Shown one piece after another: positions 38,116 through 49,324 of a stretch of 64,000 bases of DNA. The first letter of the stretch is position 1. Each line of letters starts with the position of its first letter. Both the position numbers and the translations under genes were made by a program. Under the pieces are notes generated by a model. That model had not been told where the DNA came from, did not search any database, and saw nothing but the letters and a program-made list of their open reading frames with translations. The stretch is from Dryomyza anilis (taxonomy: Eukaryota; Arthropoda; Insecta; Diptera; Dryomyzidae), in NCBI GenBank assembly GCA_951804985.1, contig OX638133.1, forward strand, positions 55,023,122 through 55,087,121, read 5' to 3'.

Positions 38116-39790
38116 CAACTGTAGAGTCGTAGATTCCTCAAAGTTGACTCATTTTAAAACACATTTTTGCCCTTTTAATTCCAACATAAATGATTATAAT
38201 CGGCGGAAGGGTTCTTGAGAAATCACAGCTCAAACTTAAAATGATCATAACTCCGTAAATTCGCGTTATAGAGGCCCCAAAGTTATCATAATTTGTAATC
38301 TATTTTTACCCTTTTAATTCCAATATAAATCATTATCATCGGCGCAAGGGTTCTTGAGAAATCACGGCTCAAATTTAAAATGCTCATAACTCCGTAAATA
38401 CATGTCGTAGAGGCCTCAAAGTTGGCATCATAACTCCGTAAATACGCTTTGTAGAGGCCTCAAAGCTGGCACAATTTGTAATCTGTTTTTGCACTTTTAA
38501 TTCCAATATAAATGCTTATAATCGGAGAAAGGGTTCTTGAGAAATCACAGTTCAAACATAAAATGATCATAACTCCGTAAATACGCGTTATAGAGGCCTC
38601 AAAGTTGGCATATCCAATATAAATCATTATAATTGGAGCAAGAGTTCTTGAGAAATCACGTCTCAAATTTAAAATGCTCATAACTCTGTAAATACACGTC
38701 GTAGAGACCTCAAAATTGGCACATTTTATAATCCATTTTTCCCTTTTAATTCCAATTTAAATCATTATAATCGGCGCAAGAGTTCTTGAGAACTCACGTC
38801 TCAAACTTAAAATGATCATAACTCCGTAAATACGCGTTATAGAGGCCTCGAAAGTGGCACATTTTTTAATCTATTTTTGCCCTTTTAATTCCAATATAAA
38901 TGATTATAATCGGAGCAAGGGTTCTTGAGAAATCACAGCTCATACTTAAAATGATCATAACTCCGTAAATACGCGTTTTAGAGGCCTCAAAGTTGGCACA
39001 TTTTGTAATCTATTTTAATTCCAATATAAATCATTATAATTGGCGCAAGTTTTCTTGAGAAATCACGTGTCAAATTTATAACATTCATAACTCCGTTGAC
39101 ACATTTTGTAATCTATTTTTGCCCTTTTAATTCGAATATATATCATTATAATCGGCGGAAGGGTTCCTGAGAAATCACGTCTCAAACTTAAAATGCTCAT
39201 ACCTCCGTAAATACGCGTCGTAGAGTCCTCAAAGTTGGCATCATAACTCCGTAAATACGCTTTGTAGAGGCCTCAAAGCTGGCACAATTTGTAATCTGTT
39301 TTTACCCTTTTAATTTCAATACAAATCTTTGCAATCGGCACAAGGGTTCTTAAGAAATGCTGCTCAAACTTAATATGCTCATAACTCCGTAAATACGCGT
39401 TGTAGAGGCCTCAAAGTTGGCACAGTTTGTATCCCTTATATTCCCTTTTAATTTCAATATATCATTATAATCGACGCAAGGGTTCTTGAGAAATCACGTC
39501 TCAAACATAATATGCTCATAACTCCGTAAATACGCGTTATCGGCGCAAGGGTTCTTGAGAAGACACATTTTGTAATATATTTTTGCCCTTTTAATTCCAA
39601 TATAAATCATTATAATCGGCGCAAGGGTTCTTGACAAATCACGTCTTAAACTTAAAATGTTCATAACTCCGTAAATACGCATTGTAGAGGACTCAAAGTT
39701 GGTACATTTTGTAATCTATTTTTGCCCTTTTAATTCCAATATAAATCATTATAATCGGCGCAAGAGTTCTTGAGAAATCACGTCTCAAAC
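37705..39790. repeat. Higher-order copy of 34,712-36,797 (offset 2,993)
   Basis: AATATAAACC is at 34,712 and 37,705, and CACAACTGTAGAG at 35,121 and 38,114. The match ends where the 287-bp module present at about 36,767-37,053 is missing here. Confidence 0.84.
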
Positions 39791-41617
39791 ATAATATGCT
39801 CATAACTCCGTAAATACGCGTTATCGGCGGAAGAGTTTTTGAGAAATCAAGTCTCAAACTTAAAATGCTCATAACTCCGTAAATACTCATTGTAGAGGCG
39901 TCACAGTTGACACATTTTGCAATCTATTTTTGCCTTTTAATTCCAATATAAATCATTATAATCGGCGCAAGGGTTCTTGACAAATCACGTCTTAAACTTA
40001 AAATACTCATAACTCTGTAAATACGCGTTGTAGTGGCATTAAAGTTGGCATCATAATTCCGTAAATACGCTTTGCAGAGGCCTCAAAAATGGCGCATTTT
40101 GTAATCTGTTTTCGCCCTTTTAATTCCAATATAAATGATTATTATCGGAGCAAGGGTTCTTCAAAAAAAAAATCACGTCTCAAACTAAAAATGCTCATAA
40201 CTCCGTAAATACGCATTGTAGATGCCTCAAAGTTGGCACATTTTGTAATCTATTTTTGCCCCTTTAATTCCAATATAAATCATTATAATCGGCGGAAGGG
40301 TTCTTGAAAAATCCCGTCTCAAACCTAAAATGCTCATAACTCCGTAAATACGCATTGTAGAGGCCTCAAAGTTGACACATTTTGTAATCTATTTTTGCCC
40401 TTTTAATTCCAATATAAACCATTATAATCGGCGGAAGGGTTCTTGAAAAATCCCGTCTCAAACTTAAAATGCTCATAACTCCGTAAATACGCGTCGTAGA
40501 GTCCTCAAAGTTGGCACATTTTAAAACACATTTTTGCCCTTTTAATTCCAATATAAATGATTATAATCGGCGCAAGGGTTCTTGAGAACTTACGTCTCAA
40601 ACTTAAAATGCTCATAACTCCGTAAATACGCGTTATCAGCGCAAGTGTTCTCGAGAAATCCCGTCTCAAACTTAAAATGCTCATAACTCCGTAAATACGC
40701 ATTGTAGAGGCCTCAAAGTTGGCACATTTTGTAATCTATTTTTGTTTTTTAATTCCAATATAAATCATTATAATCGGCACAAGGGTTCTTGAGAAATCAC
40801 GTCTCAAACTTAAAATACTCACAACTGTAGAGTCGTAGATTCCTCAAAGTTGACTCATTTTAAAACACATTTTTGCCCTTTTAATTCCAACATAAATGAT
40901 TATAATCGGCGGAAGGGTTCTTGAGAAATCACAGCTCAAACTTAAAATGATCATAACTCCGTAAATTCGCGTTATAGAGGCCCCAAAGTTATCATAATTT
41001 GTAATCTATTTTTACCCTTTTAATTCCAATATAAATCATTATCATCGGCGCAAGGGTTCTTGAGAAATCACGGCTCAAATTTAAAATGCTCATAACTCCG
41101 TAAATACATGTCGTAGAGGCCTCAAAGTTGGCATCATAACTCCGTAAATACGCTTTGTAGAGGCCTCAAAGCTGGCACAATTTGTAATCTGTTTTTGCAC
41201 TTTTAATTCCAATATAAATGCTTATAATCGGAGAAAGGGTTCTTGAGAAATCACAGTTCAAACATAAAATGATCATAACTCCGTAAATACGCGTTATAGA
41301 GGCCTCAAAGTTGGCATATCCAATATAAATCATTATAATTGGAGCAAGAGTTCTTGAGAAATCACGTCTCAAATTTAAAATGCTCATAACTCTGTAAATA
41401 CACGTCGTAGAGACCTCAAAATTGGCACATTTTATAATCCATTTTTCCCTTTTAATTCCAATTTAAATCATTATAATCGGCGCAAGAGTTCTTGAGAACT
41501 CACGTCTCAAACTTAAAATGATCATAACTCCGTAAATACGCGTTATAGAGGCCTCGAAAGTGGCACATTTTTTAATCTATTTTTGCCCTTTTAATTCCAA
41601 TATAAATGATTATAATC
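39781..41617. repeat. Higher-order copy of 37,075-38,911 (offset 2,706)
   Basis: The pair is in register through the A10 run (37,457 and 40,163). One visible difference is TTTTTGTTTTTTAATTCC near 40,741 where relatives read TTTTTGCCTTTTAATTCC. It ends at GATTATAATCGG, where the right copy switches to a GCGGAAGG unit. Confidence 0.84.
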
Positions 41618-42946
41618 GGCGGAAGGGTTCTTGAAAAATCTCGTCTGTCGTAGAGACCTCAAAGTTGGCACATTTTATAATCAATTTTGCCCTTTTAATT
41701 CCAATATAAATCATTATAATCGGCGAAAGGGTTCTTGAGAAATCACGTCTCAAACATAATATGCTCATAACTCCGTAAATACGCGTTATCGGCGGAAGAG
41801 TTTTTGAGAAATCAAGTCTCAAACTTAAAATGCTCATAACTCCGTAAATACTCATTGTAGAGGCGTCACAGTTGACACATTTTGCAATCTATTTTTGCCT
41901 TTTAATTCCAATATAAATCATTATAATCGGCGCAAGGGTTCTTGACAAATCACGTCTTAAACTTAAAATACTCATAACTCTGTAAATACGCGTTGTAGTG
42001 GCATTAAAGTTGGCATCATAATTCCGTAAATACGCTTTGCAGAGGCCTCAAAAATGGCGCATTTTGTAATCTGTTTTCGCCCTTTTAATTCCAATATAAA
42101 TGATTATTATCGGAGCAAGGGTTCTTCAAAAAAAAAATCACGTCTCAAACTAAAAATGCTCATAACTCCGTAAATACGCATTGTAGATGCCTCAAAGTTG
42201 GCACATTTTGTAATCTATTTTTGCCCCTTTAATTCCAATATAAATCATTATAATCGGCGGAAGGGTTCTTGAAAAATCCCGTCTCAAACCTAAAATGCTC
42301 ATAACTCCGTAAATACGCATTGTAGAGGCCTCAAAGTTGACACATTTTGTAATCTATTTTTGCCCTTTTAATTCCAATATAAACCATTATAATCGGCGGA
42401 AGGGTTCTTGAAAAATCCCGTCTCAAACTTAAAATGCTCATAACTCCGTAAATACGCGTCGTAGAGTCCTCAAAGTTGGCACATTTTAAAACACATTTTT
42501 GCCCTTTTAATTCCAATATAAATGATTATAATCGGCGCAAGGGTTCTTGAGAACTTACGTCTCAAACTTAAAATGCTCATAACTCCGTAAATACGCGTTA
42601 TCAGCACAAGTGTTCTCGAGAAATCCCGTCTCAAACTTAAAATGCTCATAACTCCGTAAATACGCATTGTAGAGGCCTCAAAGTTGGCACATTTTGTAAT
42701 CTATTTTTGCCTTTTAATTCCAATATAAATCATTATAATCGGCATAAGGGTTCTTGAGAAATCACGTCTCAAACTTAAAATACTCACAACTCCGTAAATA
42801 CGCGTTGTAGATTCCTCAATTTTGGCATCATAACTCCGTAAATACGCTTTGTAGAGGCCTCAAAATTGGCACATTTTGTAATCTGTTTTTGCCCTTTTAA
42901 TTCCAATATAAATGATTATAATCGGAGCAAGGGTTCTTGAGAAATC
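41601..42946. repeat. Higher-order copy of 30,571-31,916 (offset 11,030)
   Basis: The last higher-order block matches the one 11,030 bp to the left better than its neighbours. Both have CGGCATAAGGG (31,712 and 42,742) and GATTCCTCAATTTTGGC, which the nearer copies lack. This shows exchange between non-adjacent copies. Confidence 0.8.
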
Positions 42947-43327
42947 ACAGCTCAAACTTAAAATGCTCATAACTCCGTAAATACGCGTTATCAGCGCAAG
43001 TGTTCTCGAGAAATCAATGCTCATAACTCCTTAAATACGCGTTGTAGAGGCTTCAAGTTGGCACATTTTGTAATCTATTTTGGCCCTTTTAATTCCAATA
43101 TAAATCATTATAATCGGCGGAAGGGTTCTTGAAAAATCCCGTCTCAAACTTAAAATGCTCATAACTCCGTAACTACGCATTGTAGAGGCCTCAAAGTTGG
43201 CACATTTTGTAATCTATTTTTGCCCTGTTAATTCCAATATAAATCATTATAATCGGCGGAAGGGTTCTTGAAAAAACCCGTCTGTCGTAGAGACCTCAAA
43301 GTTGGCACAATTTAAAACACATTTTTT

Positions 43328-43433
43328 GTAATCTGTTTTTGCACTTTTAATTCCAATATAAATGATTATAATCGGAGAAAGTAATCTGTTTTTGCACTTT
43401 TAATTCCAATATAAATGATTATAATCGGAGAAA
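43328..43433. repeat. Exact 53-bp tandem duplication
   Basis: 43,328-43,380 and 43,381-43,433 are identical, each running from GTAATCTGTTTTTGCAC to ATAATCGGAGAAA. The length is not a monomer multiple, so it is a local sub-unit duplication. It lies about 440 bp before the SINE. Confidence 0.92.
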
Positions 43434-44076
43434 GGGTTCTTGAGAAATCACAGTTCAAACATAAAATGATCATAACTCCGTAAATACGCGTTATAGAGGC
43501 CTCAAAGTTGGCATATTTTGTAATATATTTTTGCCCTTTTAATTCCAATATAAATCAATATAATCGGCGCAAGGGTTCTTGAGAATTCACGTCTCAAATT
43601 TAAAATACTCATAACTCCGTAAATACGCGTTGTAGATGCGTCAAAGTTGACACATTTTGTAATCCATTTTTGCCTTTTAATTCCAATATAAATCATTATA
43701 ATCGGCACAAGCGTTCTTGAGAAATCACGTCTCAAACTTAAAATACCCATAACTCCGTAAAAACGCGTTGTAGAGGCCTCAATGTTGGCATCATAACTCC
43801 GTAAATACGCTTTGTAGAGGCCTCAAGGTTGGCACATTTTGTAATCTGTTTTTGCCCTTTTAATTCCAATATAATAATAATAGTTTGGCACTACAGTTCT
43901 ATAAGAACTTAGGCCGAGCTCTCTCACCATTTTGAGCTGTGCGTGTTATATTTGTACTCAAAGTGGTGGGACCTACAGGTTATTGCCGAATCCGAACGGC
44001 GGGTGAGAGCTTTTCAGAGGCAATGTTTTTACTCTTGGAGGTTTGCCATTTACTGCCGAGAGGTAGCGCGGTATAG

Positions 44077-44095
44077 AAAAATGTTTCTATGAAAA
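44077..44095 (-). terminator. Possible early Pol III stop signals in the SINE
   Basis: On the minus strand a T4 run (44,095-44,092) and a T5 run (44,081-44,077) lie 11-30 bases after the tRNA-like head. T runs of this size can stop Pol III, so this copy might be transcribed only as a short RNA. This is inference from the sequence. Confidence 0.4.
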
Positions 44096-44105
44096 GATCT
44101 TGTTA

Positions 44106-44177
44106 ACCCCAGTCCAGGCTTGAACCGGGGACCTTTCGGCTCGCAGTCCAACGCACTAACTACTGAGCTACCGCGGC
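44106..44177 (-). other. tRNA-like head of the SINE (nominal anticodon GCG)
   Basis: Seventy-two bases fold as a degenerate tRNA. The acceptor stem starting GCCGCGG pairs with CTGGGGT, with one clear mismatch and two G-T pairs. The D stem GCTC/GTGC has one mismatch. The anticodon stem TTGGA/CCGAA has two mismatches, with loop CTGCGAG. The T stem CCCGG/CTGGA has one mismatch and one G-T pair, with loop TTCAAGC. The loop would place GCG at the anticodon, nominally arginine. The mismatches, the lack of a CCA end and the direct run into the SINE body argue against a working tRNA gene. Confidence 0.82.
44117..44170 (-). promoter_or_regulatory. Internal RNA polymerase III promoter (A and B boxes)
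   Basis: On the minus strand TAGCTCAGTAG at 44,170-44,160 fits the A-box consensus TRGYNNARNNG fully. GGTTCAAGCC at 44,126-44,117 contains a full match to the B-box form GWTCRANNC. Spacing between the boxes is that of a tRNA. Confidence 0.82.
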
Positions 44178-44604
44178 TATGATTATAATCGGAGCACGGG
44201 TTCTTGAGAAATCACAGCTCAAACTTGAAATAATCATAACTCCGTAAATACGCGTCATAGAGGCCTCAAAGTTGGCACGTTTTGTAATCTATTTTTGCCT
44301 TTTAATTCCAATATAAATAATTATAATCGGCACAAGGGTGCTTGAGAAATCACGTCTCAAACTTAAAATACTCATAACTCCGTAAATACGCGTTGGAGAT
44401 TCCTCAATGTTGGCATCATAACTCCGTAAATACGCTTTGTAGAGGCGTCAAAGCTGGCACATTTTGTAATCTGTTTTTGCACTTTTAATTCCAATATAAA
44501 TTATTATAATCGGAGCAAATGTTCATGAGAAATCACAGCTCAAACTTAAAATGATCATAACTCCGTAAATACGCGTTATAGAGGCCCCAAAGTTAGCACA
44601 ATTT

Positions 44605-44769
44605 GCATTTGCAATTTTATGCTGTATTGAAAATTTTGCGCCTTTCTCTATATTTTGCGCCCTTCTATAGAGGCGCAAACATTTTGTAAATTAGGCGCAT
44701 TTGCAATTTTATGCTTTTTAGAAAATTTTGCGCCTTTCTGTATATTTTGCGCCCTTCTGTAGAGGTGCA
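44605..44769. repeat. Embedded repeat copy 1 (two units, cut at GTGCAA)
   Basis: It enters after TTAGCACAATTT and holds two tandem units of about 92 and 73 bp, each with GCATTTGCAATTTTATGC, TTTTGCGCCTTTCT and TTTTGCGCCCTTCT. It leaves at GGTGCAA fused to TTCCAATATAAATC, so the rest of the element and part of the monomer are deleted. Confidence 0.85.
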
Positions 44770-45086
44770 ATTCCAATATAAATCATTCTAATCGGCGCAA
44801 GAGTTGTTGAGAAATCACGTCTCAAATTTAAAATGCTCATAACTCTGTAAATACATGTCGTGGAGACCTCAAAGTTGGCACATTTTATAATCCATTTTGC
44901 CCTTTTAATTCCAATATAAATCATTACAATCGGAGCATGGGTTCTTGAGAAATCACAGCTTAAACTTAAAATGCTCATAACTCCGTAAATACGCGTCGTA
45001 GAGTCCTCAAAGTTGGCACATTTTGTAATCTATTTTGCCCTTTTACTTCCAATATAAATCATTATAATCGGCGCAAGGGTTCTTGA

Positions 45087-45148
45087 GAAATCACGTCTCA
45101 AATTTAAAATGCTCATAGAAATCACGTCTCAAACTTAAAATGCTCATA
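45087..45148. repeat. 31-bp tandem duplication inside a monomer (example)
   Basis: GAAATCACGTCTCAAA to GCTCATA occurs twice in a row (45,087-45,117 and 45,118-45,148) with one or two differences. The same duplicated junction, GCTCATAGAAATCA, recurs near 45,285, 45,985, 50,205, 50,845, 55,905 and 60,680. It is therefore an inherited marker of zones C and D. Confidence 0.85.
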
Positions 45149-45613
45149 ACTCCGTAAATACGCGTTGTAGAGGCCTCAAAGTTGACACATTTTGTAATCT
45201 ATTTTTGCCTTTTAATTCCAATATAAATCATTATAATCGGCACAAGGGATCTTGAAAAATCACGTCTCAAATTTAAAATGCTCATAGAAATCAAGTCTCA
45301 AACTTAAAATGCTCATAACTCCGTAAATACGCGTTGTAGAGGCCTCAAAGTTGACACATTTTGTAATCTATTTTTGCCTTTTAATTCCAATATAAATCAT
45401 TATAATCGGCACAAGGGTTCTTGAGAAATCACGTCTCAAACTTAAAATACTCATAACTCCGTAAATACGCTTTGTAGAGGCGTCAAAGCTGGCACATTTT
45501 GTAATCTGTTTTTGCACTTTTAATTCCAATATAAATTATTATAATCGGAGCAAATGTTCTTGATCATAATTTCGTAAATACGCGTTATAGAGGCCCCAAA
45601 GTTAGCACAATTT

Positions 45614-45778
45614 GCATTTGCAATTTTATGCTGTATTGAAAATTTTGCGCCTTTCTCTATATTTTGCGCCCTTCTATAGAGGCGCAAACATTTTGTAAAT
45701 TAGGCGCATTTGCAATTTTATGCTTTTTAGAAAATTTTGCGCCTTTCTGTATATTTTGCGCCCTTCTGTAGAGGTGCA
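45614..45778. repeat. Embedded repeat copy 2 (same form as copy 1)
   Basis: Same entry and exit junctions as copy 1, carried by a satellite duplication with an offset of about 1,009 bp (1,035 before a local deletion in the right copy). Confidence 0.85.
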
Positions 45779-46315
45779 ATTCCAATATAAATCATTCTAA
45801 TCGGCGCAAGAGTTGTTGAGAAATCACGTCTCAAATTTAAAATGCTCATAACTCTGTAAATACATGTCGTGGAGACCTCAAAGTTGGCACATTTTATAAT
45901 CCATTTTGCCCTTTTAATTCCAATATAAATCATTACAATCGGCGCAAGGGTTCTTGAGAAATCACGTCTCAAATTTAAAATGCTCATAGAAATCAAGTCT
46001 CAAACTTAAAATGCTCATAACTCCGTAAATACGCGTTGTAGAGGCCTCAAAGTTGACACATTTTGTAATCTATTTTTGCCTTTTAATTCCAATATAAATC
46101 ATTAAAATCGGCACAAGGGTTCTTGAGAAATCACGTCTCAATCTTAAAATACTCATAACTCCGTAAATACGCTTTGTAGAGGCGTCAAAGCTGGCATATT
46201 TTGTAATCTGTTTTTGCACTTTTAATTCCAATATAAATTATTATAATCGGAGCAAATGTTCTTGATCATAATTTCGTAAATACGCGTTATAGAGGCTCCA
46301 AAGTTAGCACAATTT

Positions 46316-46617
46316 GCATTTGCAATTTTATGCTGTATTGAAAATTTTGCGCCTTTCTCTATATTTTGCGCCCTTCTATAGAGGCGCAAACATTTTGTAA
46401 ATTAGGCGCATTTGCAATTTTATGCTTTTTAGAAAATTTTGCGCCTTTCTGTATATTTTGCGCCCTTCTGTAGAGGTGCAAAATTTGCAATTTTATGATT
46501 TTTTGGAAATTTTTCGCCTTTCTCTATAGTTTCCGCTCATCTAAAAAGGCGCAAAATTCTGAATATTAGGCGCATTTTTTTCATATTGTGTTTTTTTGAA
46601 AATTTGTTAGAAAAATT
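46316..46617. repeat. Embedded repeat copy 3 (full short form)
   Basis: Three tandem units are present, followed by TAGGCGCATTTTTTTC, CATATTGTG and GTTAGAAAAATTTT, then the satellite resumes at TAATCTATTTTTGCACC. It lacks the G-rich tail. Confidence 0.85.
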
Positions 46618-47338
46618 TTTTAATCTATTTTTGCACCTTTTAATTCCAATATAAATCATTATAATTGGCGCAAGTTTTCTTGAGAAATCACGTGTCAAAT
46701 TTATAACATTCATAACTCCGTTGACACATTTTGTAATCTATTTTTGCCCTTTTAATTCGAATATATATCATTATAATCGGCGGAAGGGTTCTTGAGAAAT
46801 CACGTCTCAAACTTAAAATGCTCATAACTCCGTAAATACGCGTCGTAGAGTCCTCAAAGTTGGCACATTTTAAAATACATGTTTGCCCTTTTAATTCCAA
46901 TATAAATCATTATAATCGGCGCAAGAGTTGTTGAGAAATCACGTCTCAAATTTAAAATGCTCATAACTCTGTAAATACATGTCGTGGAGACCTCGAAGTT
47001 GGCGCATTTTGTAATCTATTTTTGCCCTTTTAATTCCAATATAAATCATTACAATCGGCGCGTCGTAAAGTCCTCAAAGTTGGCACATTTTTAAACACAA
47101 AACTTAAAATGCTCATAACTCCGTAAATACGCGTCGTAGAGTCCTCAAAGTTGGCACATTTTAATTCCAATATAAATGATTATAATCGGTGCAAGGGTTC
47201 TTGAGAAATCACGTCTCAAACTTAAAATGCTCATAACTCCGTAAATACGCAAGTGTTGTCGAGAAATCATGTCTCAAACTTAAAATGCTCATAACTCCGT
47301 AAATACGCGTTGTAGAGGCCCCAAAGTTAGCACAATTT

Positions 47339-47620
47339 GCATTTGCAATTTTATGCTGTATTGAAAATTTTACGCCTTTCTCTATATTTTGCGCCCTTCT
47401 ATAAAGGCGCAAACATTTTGTAAATTAGGCGAATTTGCAATTTTATGCTCTTTAGAAAATTTTGCGCCCTTCTGTAGAAGTGCAAAATTTGCAATTTTAT
47501 GATTTTTGGGAAATTTTTCGCCTTTCTCTATAGCTTTCGCTCATTTAAAAAGGCGCAAAATTCTGAATATTAGGCGCATTTTTTCATATTGTGTTTTTTT
47601 GAAAAATTGTTAGAAAAATT
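47339..47620. repeat. Embedded repeat copy 4 (full short form, variant)
   Basis: Carries diagnostic changes TTTTACGCC, TAGGCGAATTTGC and TATAGCTTTCGC, and misses the GCCTTTCTGTATATTTTGC segment of its second unit. The same variant is at 51,731 (offset 4,392). Confidence 0.85.
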
Positions 47621-48428
47621 TTGTAATCTATTTTTGCACCTTTTAATTCCAATATAAATCATTATAATTGGCGCAAGTTTTCTTGAGAAATCACGTGTCA
47701 AATTTATAACATTCATAACTCCGTTGACACATTTTGTAATCTATTTTTGCCCCTTTAATTCGAATATATATCATTATAATCGGTGGAAGGGTTCTTGAGA
47801 AATCACGTCTCAAACTTAAAATGCTCATAACTCCGTAAATACGCGTCGTAGAGTCCTCAAAGTTGGCACATTTTAAAATACATTTTTGCCCTTTTAATTC
47901 CAATATAAATTATTATAATCGGCGCAAGAGTTGTTGAGAAATCACGTCTCAAATTTAAAATGCTCAGAACTCTGTAAATACATGTCGTGGAGACCTCAAA
48001 GTTGGCACATTTTATAATCCATTTTGCCCTTTTATTTCCAATATAAATCATTACAATCGGAGCATGGGTTCTTGAGAAATCACAGCTCAAACTTAAAATG
48101 ATCATAACTCCGTAAATACGCGTTATAGAGGCCTCAAAGTTGGCACATTTTGTAATCTATTTTTGCCTTTTAATTCCAATATAAATCATTATAATCGGCA
48201 CAAGGGTTCTTGAGAAATCACGTCTCAAACTTAAAATACTCATACCTCCGTAAATACGCTTTGTAGAGGCGTAAATGCTGGCACATTTTGTAATCTGTTT
48301 TTGCACTTTTAATTCCAATATAAATTATTATAATCGGAGTAAATGTTCTTGAGAAATCACAGCTCAAACTTAAAATGATCATAATTTCGTAAATACGCGT
48401 AATTGAGGCCCCAAAGTTAGCACAATTT

Positions 48429-48456
48429 GCATTTGCAATTTTATGCTGTATTGAAA
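48429..48456. repeat. Embedded repeat copy 5 (28-bp remnant)
   Basis: Only the first 28 bases remain, to TGTATTGAAAA, then the sequence joins AATACGCGTCGTAG of the satellite. Copy 11 has the same junction. Confidence 0.8.
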
Positions 48457-49022
48457 AAATACGCGTCGTAGAGTCCTCAAAGTTGGCACATTTTAAAATA
48501 CATTTTTGCCCTTTTAATTCCAATATAAATCATTATAATCGGCGCAAGAGTTGTTGAGAAATCACGTCTCAAATTTAAAATGCTCATAACTCTGTAAATA
48601 CATGTCGTGGAGACCTCAAAGTTGGCACATTTTATAATCCATTTTGCCCTTTTAATTCCAATATAAATCATTACAATCGGAGCATGGGTTCTTGAGAAAT
48701 CACAGCTCAAACATAAAATGATCATAACTCCGTACATACGCGTTATAGAGGCCTCAAAGTTGACACATTTTGTAATCTATTTTTGCCTTTTAATTCCAAT
48801 ATAAATCATTATAATCTGCACAAGGGTTCTTGAGAAATCACGTCTCAAACTTAAAATACTCATAACTCCGTAAATACGCTTTGTAGAGGCGTCAAAGCTG
48901 GCATATTTTGTAATCTGTTTTTGCACTTTTAATTCCAATATAAATTATTATAATCGGAGCAAATGTTCTTGATCATAATTTCGTAAATACGCGTTATAGA
49001 GGCCCCAAAGTTAGCACTATTT

Positions 49023-49324
49023 GCATTTGCAATTTTATGCTGTATTGAAAATTTTGCGCCTTTCTCTATATTTTGCGCCCTTCTATAGAGGCGCAAACAT
49101 TTTGTAAATTAGGCGCATTTGCAATTTTATGCTTTTCAGAAAATTTTGCGCCTTTCTGTATATTTTGCGCCCTTCTGTAGAGGTGCAAAATTTGCAATTT
49201 TATGATTTTTTGGAAATTTTTCACCTTTCTCTATAGTTTCCGCTCATCTAAAAAGGCGCAAAATTCTGAATATTAGGCGCATTTTTTTCATATTGTGTTT
49301 TTTTGAAAATTTGTTAGAAAAATT
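49023..49324. repeat. Embedded repeat copy 6 (full short form)
   Basis: Three units and the short right end. It is marked by TAGCACTATTT at the entry, GCTTTTCAG and TTTTTCACC, all shared with copy 12. Confidence 0.85.

Larger units (their letters stand above)
1..43873 (-). repeat. Satellite array, left block (about 139-bp monomer)
   Basis: Continuous head-to-tail satellite running off the left edge of the window. Landmarks recur in every full unit in the same order: CCTCAAAGTTGGCACATTTT, then TAATCTATTTTTGCCC, AATTCCAATATAAATCATT, ATAATCGG, a CAAGGGTTCTTGAG hairpin, TCACGTCTCAAAC, CTCATAACTCCGTAAATACG, and TTGTAGAGG closing onto the next CCTC. No unit is inverted. Strand is given as minus only because the long open frames lie there; the true transcribed strand, if any, is unknown. 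I found no exon-like sequence, RNA gene or non-satellite stretch above about 50 bp in this block. Unit length varies from about 44 to 140 bp through internal deletions. Confidence 0.97.
25850..43873. repeat. Zone B: 2-3.2 kb higher-order repeat mosaic
   Basis: A recognisable chain of variant monomers recurs about six times. It can be counted by a unique A10 run in TTCTTCAAAAAAAAAATCAC at 28,252, 31,098, 34,316, 37,457, 40,163 and 42,128 (spacing 2,846, 3,218, 3,141, 2,706 and 1,965 bp). Characteristic variants are CGGCGGAAGG, AAAATCCCGTC, TATCGGCGGAAGAG and a 44-bp mini-unit with TTGGCATCATAACTCCG. Copies appear nearly identical over kilobases, which points to recent amplification. Confidence 0.88.
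43874..44178 (-). mobile_element. tRNA-derived SINE, minus strand
   Basis: About 305 bp of sequence unlike the satellite interrupt a monomer between CCAATATAA on the left and ATGATTATAATCGG on the right. Read on the minus strand it begins with a tRNA-like head (44,177 down to 44,106), continues with a roughly 210-bp unrelated body that is richer in G and C, and ends in a short ATTATTATT tail. This is the usual architecture of a tRNA-derived SINE. The body holds an imperfect inverted repeat: CTCTCACC at 43,921-43,928 and GGTGAGAG at 44,002-44,009. I could not assign a SINE superfamily. A target-site duplication cannot be resolved because the tail and the target are both AT-rich. It occurs once in the window. 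Confidence 0.85.

Noticed and set aside
44106..44177. A functional tRNA-Arg gene
   Set aside because: There are mismatches in every stem, including two in the anticodon stem, and the sequence runs directly into a SINE body with an ATT-repeat tail. A SINE head fits better.
43861..44190. Target-site duplication around the SINE
   Set aside because: The left flank (CCAATATAA) and right flank (ATGATTATAATC) share no convincing direct repeat. The ATT-type tail merges with the AT-rich target, so none can be claimed.
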